NCBI GenBank assembly: GCA_037190665.1 | Contig: JBBCJT010000174.1 | Location: forward strand, 1 to 10,430 | Direction: 5' to 3' | Origin: JBBCJT01 sp037190665 | Lineage (GTDB): Bacteria > Pseudomonadota > Alphaproteobacteria > Acetobacterales > Acetobacteraceae | DNA length: 10,430 nucleotides | Shown here: positions 6,063-10,430 of the stretch, piece after piece | How the letters are laid out: each line of letters begins with the position of its first letter | Numbering within the stretch: the stretch's first letter is position 1 | Position numbers and translations under genes: made by a program | Notes under the pieces: model-generated | Database searches by the model: none | The model's input: the letters and a program-made list of their open reading frames with translations, nothing else | Told to the model about the DNA's origin: nothing

Positions 6063-8363
6063 TCAGCCGCCGGGCAGCAACCGGATGCGGTGCTCGGCGG
6101 CTTCCTCGACCGCGGCGCGGCTGTAGAGCATCGGCACGTACTCGTCCTTCGCCCAGATCGGGAACAGGTCGCGGTAATGCGGGCTGGCCGGGTCGCCGGA
6201 CTGGCCGGGCGAGTTGATGGTCCAGCTCGCATCCCAGTCGCCGACATCGACGACCATGCGCCAGGACACGCCGGACATCACGCGGAAGTCCGTGCCGCGA
6301 TAGCCGTTGTTGTTGATCGTCAGGTTGGATCCGCCCTTCGGCGCCGGCCCCACGTCCAGCCGCACCGCGAGCGCCGGCGGCACGAGTCGCGACAGCGGAT
6401 GGGTGAAGTAGCCGTGGTGGATGCGGCCCCAGCTCCAGTCCGCCGTGTCATCCCCCATGCGCTTCCGCGCCTCGGCCCAGGCGGCGGCGAGCGTCTCCAG
6501 CAGCAGCGCGTCCCGCGCGGCCTTCGGGTCGGCGCCGAAGCCGGGATCCTGCGCGGCCTCCAGTATCTCCACGTAAAGCTGGGTGTCCGGGACCGTGATC
6601 AGCTTCGCCATCCCCTCCGGTCCCAGCGTCTTCGGGATCGCGGGGATGAGGTGGTTGGTGAACCAGATCTCGAACAGCGCGGCAGGACCGCTCCCGGCTT
6701 CCAGCCGGTGATCCCAGCCCGCGAGGAAGGCGCGCGCCTCGGCCGCGTCGGTGCCGCCTGCGCCGGCGAGCAGGGCGCAGACGCGGCGCGCGGGGGTACT
6801 CAGCACGTCCGTCTGCAACGCCAGCGTCTCCTCGACAGACCACTGCTTTCCGCCGGCCAGCGCCTCGGACAGGCGCGCGTAGCGGGCGACGTCCGTCCAT
6901 TCGAAGCCGGTCTTGTAGCGGCGGTAGTCGAAGTCCGGCGGCAGGTTCATCTGGTTGGCGGACCCGACCCAGCCGCACTCGGGGTCCTTGGTGCGCGGTA
7001 GGGTGGATGCCTGGATGGTGCCGGACCATTCGTAGCGTCCGTCGCCCGGCACGGGCATCAGCCCGTCCCAGTTCGGCCGCTGCGGAATCTTCGCCGCCAC
7101 CTGCCAGCCGATATGCCCGGCGACATCGGCCACGACATGGTTGGTGGACGGCGCCCCCCAGCCTTCCAGCGCCTGCTGGTATTCCTCGAAGCTGGACGCG
7201 GTGAGGTAGGCGAGGCTCGCCATGTAGGCGGCCGTGCCGGGCTCCCACCACACGCTGCGCAGCGCATAGGCGCGCCGGGCCGCGCGATCGACATGCAGCA
7301 CCGGGCCGTGGCGCGTGAAGCGCAGCTCCGTCGGCACCGCCGCGCCGCCGCGCACGGGGATGTCCTCCGTGACGACGTGCATCCGCTCCCACGTCGTGCC
7401 GTAGCGATAGAGGTCGGGGTCCGCCTCGTTCAGCTCGTAGACGTAGAGGTCTTCCTGATCGGACGGATGGATGGTCAGCGAGAAGGCCAGCTTGTCGTTA
7501 TGTCCCAGGCTGACGCCCGGAATGGCGGGCTCCCCTGCGCCGATCACGTCGAGCCCGGGCGCCGTCAGATGCGCGATATAGCGGAGCGACGGCTGGTCGT
7601 GCACGCGATGCGGGTCGCTGGCCAGGATCGGGCGCCCGGTCGTGGTGCGCGCGGAGGACAGCGCCCAGTTGTTGCTGCCCCACTCGCCGGCATCCGCCAG
7701 CGGTTCGGTGGGTGTCGCACTGTCGATCGGGTGCGGCTCGCAGCCGAGCAGGTAGGTGCGCACGACTTCGGGCGGGATCGCGCGGGGCTTCAGCCCCTCC
7801 GGCACCTGCAGGCGCCATTCGGGCTGCAATCCCTTGTGCAGTCGGTCCGCGTCCTGCCCGAAGCCGGCGATGATGTTGGTCCGCAGCACTTCGGACTCGA
7901 GGTTGCGCACGCGCGCATGGGCGCGGCAGCGCACCACATCCTCCGCGTGCCACTTCGCGGGGCGCGTGCCGAGCAGCCGGAACTCCATCGGCAGTCGTGC
8001 CGGCTCGCGTTCCACGAGGTCGATATAGGCGTTGATCCCCGCCACGAAGGCGGTGGTGCGCGCCTCGGCATCGTCGCCATAGCAGGCCCATTCCGCCTGC
8101 ATGTCGCCGCGGTAGAGCAGCAGCCGGGCGGCGCGGTCGCGTTCCACATAGCCGGCGCCGAGATCGCCCGCCATCAGGCCGAGGCCGCGCTTGCGCCACA
8201 GGTCGATCTGCCACAGCCGGTCGCGCGCGGCGTTGAAGCCCTGCACGAAGAAGGCATCGCGCTGGCTCGCGGCGTAGATGTGCGGGATGCCCCAGCGGTC
8301 GACCAGGATCTCCGCTTCGGCGCCGAGGCCTGCAAGCCGGAGGGTTTCGTCCGCTTCGTGCAT
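6063..8363 (-). CDS. Penicillin acylase family Ntn hydrolase
   Basis: A 766-residue member of the penicillin amidase family (N-terminal nucleophile hydrolases), which hydrolyse amide bonds of beta-lactam side chains, acyl-homoserine lactones or other N-acyl compounds. The precursor would cleave itself before S230 in EWGSNNWAL, giving an alpha chain (1-229) and a beta chain with Ser1 as nucleophile. Other family marks are DRWGIPHIYA (22-31), QGFNAARDRLWQID (41-54), LASDPH (247-252), TRHGPV (350-355), and SANQMNLP (468-475), where N470 is beta Asn241 in the penicillin G acylase numbering and contributes to the oxyanion hole. SNLTINNNGYRGTDFR lies near the C-terminus. The ATG at 8363 is chosen over an in-frame TTG at 8405: it has AAGGGGG upstream and fits the family's beginning. 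No signal peptide is seen, unlike periplasmic relatives, so a cytoplasmic enzyme is likely. Substrate not readable. Confidence 0.93.
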   Translation of the reverse strand: MHEADETLRLAGLGAEAEILVDRWGIPHIYAASQRDAFFVQGFNAARDRLWQIDLWRKRGLGLMAGDLGAGYVERDRAARLLLYRGDMQAEWACYGDDAEARTTAFVAGINAYIDLVEREPARLPMEFRLLGTRPAKWHAEDVVRCRAHARVRNLESEVLRTNIIAGFGQDADRLHKGLQPEWRLQVPEGLKPRAIPPEVVRTYLLGCEPHPIDSATPTEPLADAGEWGSNNWALSSARTTTGRPILASDPHRVHDQPSLRYIAHLTAPGLDVIGAGEPAIPGVSLGHNDKLAFSLTIHPSDQEDLYVYELNEADPDLYRYGTTWERMHVVTEDIPVRGGAAVPTELRFTRHGPVLHVDRAARRAYALRSVWWEPGTAAYMASLAYLTASSFEEYQQALEGWGAPSTNHVVADVAGHIGWQVAAKIPQRPNWDGLMPVPGDGRYEWSGTIQASTLPRTKDPECGWVGSANQMNLPPDFDYRRYKTGFEWTDVARYARLSEALAGGKQWSVEETLALQTDVLSTPARRVCALLAGAGGTDAAEARAFLAGWDHRLEAGSGPAALFEIWFTNHLIPAIPKTLGPEGMAKLITVPDTQLYVEILEAAQDPGFGADPKAARDALLLETLAAAWAEARKRMGDDTADWSWGRIHHGYFTHPLSRLVPPALAVRLDVGPAPKGGSNLTINNNGYRGTDFRVMSGVSWRMVVDVGDWDASWTINSPGQSGDPASPHYRDLFPIWAKDEYVPMLYSRAAVEEAAEHRIRLLPGG

Positions 8364-8375
8364 CAGTTTGCCGCC

Positions 8376-8408
8376 CCCTTGTTCCGATCGACCATCACCG
8401 AACAAGGG
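8376..8408 (-). promoter_or_regulatory. Inverted repeat in the acylase leader, covering its ribosome binding site
   Basis: CCCTTGTTC (8376-8384) and GAACAAGGG (8400-8408) form a perfect 9-bp inverted repeat with a 15-nt spacer. Read in the acylase direction, the second arm contains the AAGGG of the Shine-Dalgarno before the ATG at 8363. A shorter rival stem is possible between ACAAG (8402-8406) and CTTGT (8415-8419), which shares bases with the first. It may be an operator for a DNA-binding regulator or an RNA hairpin that hides the ribosome binding site. The repeat is seen; function is inference. Confidence 0.5.
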
Positions 8409-8565
8409 AGCGAACTTGTCATCTCACCGATCATCCCGCGCAACGTGGTGCAAGTCGTGGCGAGGCGGCGTCGGGCCGTCAATGGTCCGGGCGCCCGGTC
8501 CCGGCATGGCCGGTGCCCGTGAACGGCGTAACGCGCCTGCCGCTGGGAGGGATGGCGGCGACGGG

Positions 8566-8621
8566 CTAGAGCATTTTTCCGCTGACGCGGGCCGGTGCCG
8601 ACTGATCGAAAAAAGCTCTAG
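8566..8621. repeat. CTAGAGC-bounded palindromic element
   Basis: CTAGAGC (8566-8572) followed by an A/T-rich ATTTTTC is mirrored by GAAAAAA and GCTCTAG (8615-8621). The outer arms match at 13 of 14 positions; the 28-nt centre is GC-rich and pairs poorly. Elements with ends like CTAGAGCATTTTTC are familiar dispersed extragenic palindromes of alphaproteobacteria (known in general; this copy not checked against other copies). It ends only 9 nt before the start of the small membrane protein gene. The rest of 8409-8565 shows no gene; it holds a 12-bp perfect palindrome CCGGGCGCCCGG (8487-8498). Confidence 0.65.
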
Positions 8622-8630
8622 ACTGGCGCG

Positions 8631-8846
8631 ATGAGCATCACCCGGCTGAAGCGGATCGCCGGCGGGCTTCTGGCGGCCGCTGGTTTCGCCGGCTTCGCGG
8701 CCGCGATCGTGGCGGCCGCCGAGAGCGGCGGCTTTCCCTGGTATGGCGCCGCCGCCGTGCTGCTCGCCATCGCCGGCCTGATCCTCGCCGGCGCCCGGCC
8801 GCGCCCCGCGCCGCCACTCAACCGCAACGAACACGGGCAGGCCTGA
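8631..8846 (+). CDS. Small two-helix membrane protein, hypothetical
   Basis: A 71-residue protein I do not recognise. It has a short basic N-terminus (MSITRLKRIAGG), a hydrophobic helix at about 10-29 rich in Ala and Gly, a short loop with ESGGFPWYG (31-39), a second helix at about 39-54 (AAAVLLAIAGLILAGA) and a polar Pro/Arg-rich tail ending NRNEHGQA. The positive charges at the N-terminus and after helix 2 predict both ends in the cytoplasm. The frame is supported by typical codon use, a clear two-helix pattern and position 59 nt ahead of eno in the same direction. No good ribosome binding site precedes the ATG, as the palindromic element ends at 8621. Function unknown. Confidence 0.65.
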   Translation: MSITRLKRIAGGLLAAAGFAGFAAAIVAAAESGGFPWYGAAAVLLAIAGLILAGARPRPAPPLNRNEHGQA

Positions 8847-8905
8847 GCCGGCTTGCCCTTCCCGGCGCCGCGCCGTAGTGCGCCGCCATCCAACCGGAGA
8901 TCCCC

Positions 8906-10183
8906 ATGTCCGCAATCGCCGACATCGTCGCCCGCGAGATCCTCGACAGCCGCGGCAACCCCACGCTTGAGGTTGACGTCACGCTGGAGAGCGGCGCGAC
9001 TGGCCGCGCGGCCGTGCCCTCCGGCGCGTCGACCGGTGCGCACGAGGCGGTGGAGCTGCGTGACGGCGACAAGTCCCGCTATGGCGGCAAGGGCGTGCTG
9101 ACCGCGATCGTCAACGTCGAGGGCGAGATCGCGGACGCCATCGGCGGGATGGAAGCGATTGAACAGGTGCAGATCGACGAGCTGCTGATCGAACTCGACG
9201 GCACGCCCAACAAGGCCCGGCTGGGCGCGAACGCGATCCTCGGCGTCAGCCTCGCGGTCGCGAAGGCCGCCGCCTCCGAACTCGGCCTGCCGCTGTTCCG
9301 CTATGTCGGCGGCGCCTATGCGCGCACCCTGCCGGTGCCGATGATGAACATCGTCAACGGCGGCAAGCACGCGGACAATCCGATCGACATCCAGGAGTTC
9401 ATGGTCCAGCCGGTGGGCGCGGGCACGCTGGCCGAGGCGGTGCGCGTGGGTTCCGAAATCTTCATGGCGCTGAAGAAGGCGCTGCACGATGCCGGCCACA
9501 GCACCAACGTGGGCGACGAGGGCGGCTTCGCCCCCAACCTCGCCTCGGCGGACGAGGCGCTGGGCTTCATCGCGGGCGCCTGCGAGAAGGCCGGCTACCG
9601 GCCCGGGGAGGACGTGACCTTCGCGCTCGACTGCGCCGCGACCGAGTTCTTCAAGGACGGCGTCTACGACCTCGAAGGCGAGAAGAAGAAGTTCGATGCC
9701 GCCGGGATGGTCGCGTACCTGAAGGACCTGTGCGCGCGCTATCCCATCGCCTCCATCGAGGATGGCTGCGCGGAGGATGACTGGGCCGGCTGGAAGCTGC
9801 TGACCGACGAACTCGGCGCGAAGATCAATCTGGTGGGCGACGACCTGTTCGTCACCAATCCGGAGCGGCTGCGCCGGGGCATCGAGGAAGGCACCGCCAA
9901 CGCGATCCTCGTGAAGGTCAACCAGATCGGCACGCTGTCCGAGACGCTGGAGGCGATCGAGATCGCGCACCGCGCCGGTTACAAGGCGGTGATGAGCCAC
10001 CGCTCCGGCGAGACGGAGGATGCCACCATCTCCGACCTCGCGGTGGCGACCAATTGCGGGCAGATCAAGACCGGCAGCCTCGCGCGGTCGGACCGCACGG
10101 CGAAGTACAACCAGCTCATCCGCATCGAGTCCGCGCTGGGCGATGCCGCGCGCTACGCCGGGCGGACCATTCTGCGGGGTTAG
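8906..10183 (+). CDS. eno: Enolase (phosphopyruvate hydratase)
   Basis: Enolase converts 2-phosphoglycerate to phosphoenolpyruvate in glycolysis and gluconeogenesis. At 425 residues it is full length. Visible marks are REILDSRGNPTLEVDV (10-25), the mobile loop PSGASTG (38-44), NGGKHADN (151-158), GDEGGFAP (203-210) with catalytic acid E205, metal ligands D242 (ALDCAATEF), E285 (SIEDG) and D312 (GDDLFVTN), catalytic base K337 (LVKVNQIG), the signature SHRSGETED (364-372) and IKTGSLARSDR (387-397) with K388. GGAG at 8896-8899 precedes the ATG at 8906 at suitable distance. Nothing is missing or odd. It is probably a homodimer or octamer in the cytoplasm. A small membrane protein gene lies 59 nt upstream and may be co-transcribed. 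Confidence 0.98.
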   Translation: MSAIADIVAREILDSRGNPTLEVDVTLESGATGRAAVPSGASTGAHEAVELRDGDKSRYGGKGVLTAIVNVEGEIADAIGGMEAIEQVQIDELLIELDGTPNKARLGANAILGVSLAVAKAAASELGLPLFRYVGGAYARTLPVPMMNIVNGGKHADNPIDIQEFMVQPVGAGTLAEAVRVGSEIFMALKKALHDAGHSTNVGDEGGFAPNLASADEALGFIAGACEKAGYRPGEDVTFALDCAATEFFKDGVYDLEGEKKKFDAAGMVAYLKDLCARYPIASIEDGCAEDDWAGWKLLTDELGAKINLVGDDLFVTNPERLRRGIEEGTANAILVKVNQIGTLSETLEAIEIAHRAGYKAVMSHRSGETEDATISDLAVATNCGQIKTGSLARSDRTAKYNQLIRIESALGDAARYAGRTILRG

Positions 10184-10193
10184 GCGAAGCGGT

Positions 10194-10214
10194 TGCCGGC
10201 CGGAGCGGCCGGCA
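10194..10214 (+). terminator. Strong hairpin just after eno
   Basis: TGCCGGCCG (10194-10202), a GAG loop, and CGGCCGGCA (10206-10214) make a perfect 9-bp GC-rich stem, beginning 11 nt after the eno stop codon. There is no T run after it, so it is not a classic intrinsic terminator; it could stabilise the mRNA 3' end or assist termination. Two more hairpins follow, at 10233-10248 (7-bp stem, CC loop) and 10268-10282 (6-bp stem). Confidence 0.45.
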
Positions 10215-10299
10215 CCATCTCTGCGGTCGGCCCGTGCAGCCCTGCACGCGGCCGCGCGTTGAAGCCAGGGGCAGCCTGCCCCGCGCGGGAGGAACAAGG

Positions 10300-10430
10300 A
10301 TGGACGGTCAGGATATGGCGCGTCGGGCCACGGCCATACGCACGGAAGCCGATGCGGAGGCGCGTATCGAGGTGGTGCGCCGCCGGCCGCGGCGGCGCGT
10401 GGCCACGGCGGAAACCTGCCTCGAGCTCGG
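10300..10430 (+). CDS. Start of an unidentified gene, truncated by the window edge
   Basis: An ATG at 10300 preceded by GGGAGGA (10287-10293 region) opens a frame that stays open for 43 codons to the end of the window. The visible N-terminus begins MDGQDMARRATAIRTEADAE and continues with an arginine-rich stretch (VVRRRPRRRVATAE). There is no signal peptide or membrane helix in this part. In many proteobacteria ftsB follows eno, but this N-terminus lacks the expected transmembrane helix, so that identity is not supported. The ribosome binding site makes a real gene likely; its product cannot be named. Confidence 0.5.
   Translation, partial: MDGQDMARRATAIRTEADAEARIEVVRRRPRRRVATAETCLEL

Noticed and set aside
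7113..8522. 469-codon open frame on the plus strand opposite the acylase
   Set aside because: Low-complexity Arg/Ala/Gly-rich translation mirroring a well-supported acylase gene; a GC-driven shadow.
8618..10297. 559-codon open frame on the minus strand opposite eno
   Set aside because: It is antisense to an intact enolase gene; the open frame follows from high GC and codon bias, and its translation shows no recognisable domain.
10300..10430. ftsB downstream of eno
   Set aside because: The visible N-terminus is hydrophilic and Arg-rich, with no transmembrane helix as expected for FtsB.

Overview
The window is a GC-rich stretch (roughly 70% G+C by eye, strong G/C bias at third codon positions) of ordinary chromosomal character. 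Protein flavour, the palindromic repeats and the mutY/DUF721 head-to-head pair suggest an alphaproteobacterium, plausibly Acetobacteraceae/Rhodospirillales. That placement is inference; no rRNA or other taxonomic marker is present apart from eno.

Layout. (1) 1-305: non-coding, with two inverted copies of a GC-rich palindromic repeat, then a candidate promoter and an operator-like inverted repeat over the first start codon. (2) 306-2878, plus strand: a tightly packed five-gene cassette of ArsR-type repressor, SRPBCC/AHSA1 protein, DUF899 thioredoxin-like protein, DUF1428 (YbaA-like) protein and glutathione S-transferase. The repressor reading frame runs 121 nt into the next gene. (3) 2986-5494, minus strand: mutY, a HupE/UreJ-type membrane protein and an amidohydrolase, joined by two ATGA stop/start overlaps. 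(4) 5504-5971, plus: a DUF721/DciA-like gene head-to-head with mutY. (5) 6063-8363, minus: a penicillin-acylase-family Ntn hydrolase whose leader holds a perfect inverted repeat covering the ribosome binding site. (6) 8364-8630: intergenic, with a 56-bp CTAGAGC-bounded palindromic element. (7) 8631-10183, plus: a small two-helix membrane protein and enolase (eno). (8) 10184-10299: three compact hairpins, then the first 43 codons of an unidentified gene that runs off the window.

How the genes fit together. The ArsR cassette looks like a self-regulated small-molecule or thiol-stress module: a repressor over its own promoter, a hydrophobic-ligand-binding fold, a CxxC thioredoxin-like protein and a GST. 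The mutY operon mixes DNA repair (A/8-oxoG glycosylase) with a putative Ni/Co permease and a lactonase-like hydrolase, with no obvious shared pathway. The acylase is monocistronic. Eno is housekeeping glycolysis. I found no CRISPR array, transposase, phage gene, tRNA or rRNA. The least explained signals are the repressor's apparent stop loss, the operator over its start codon, the acylase leader hairpin and the gene set of the cassette.
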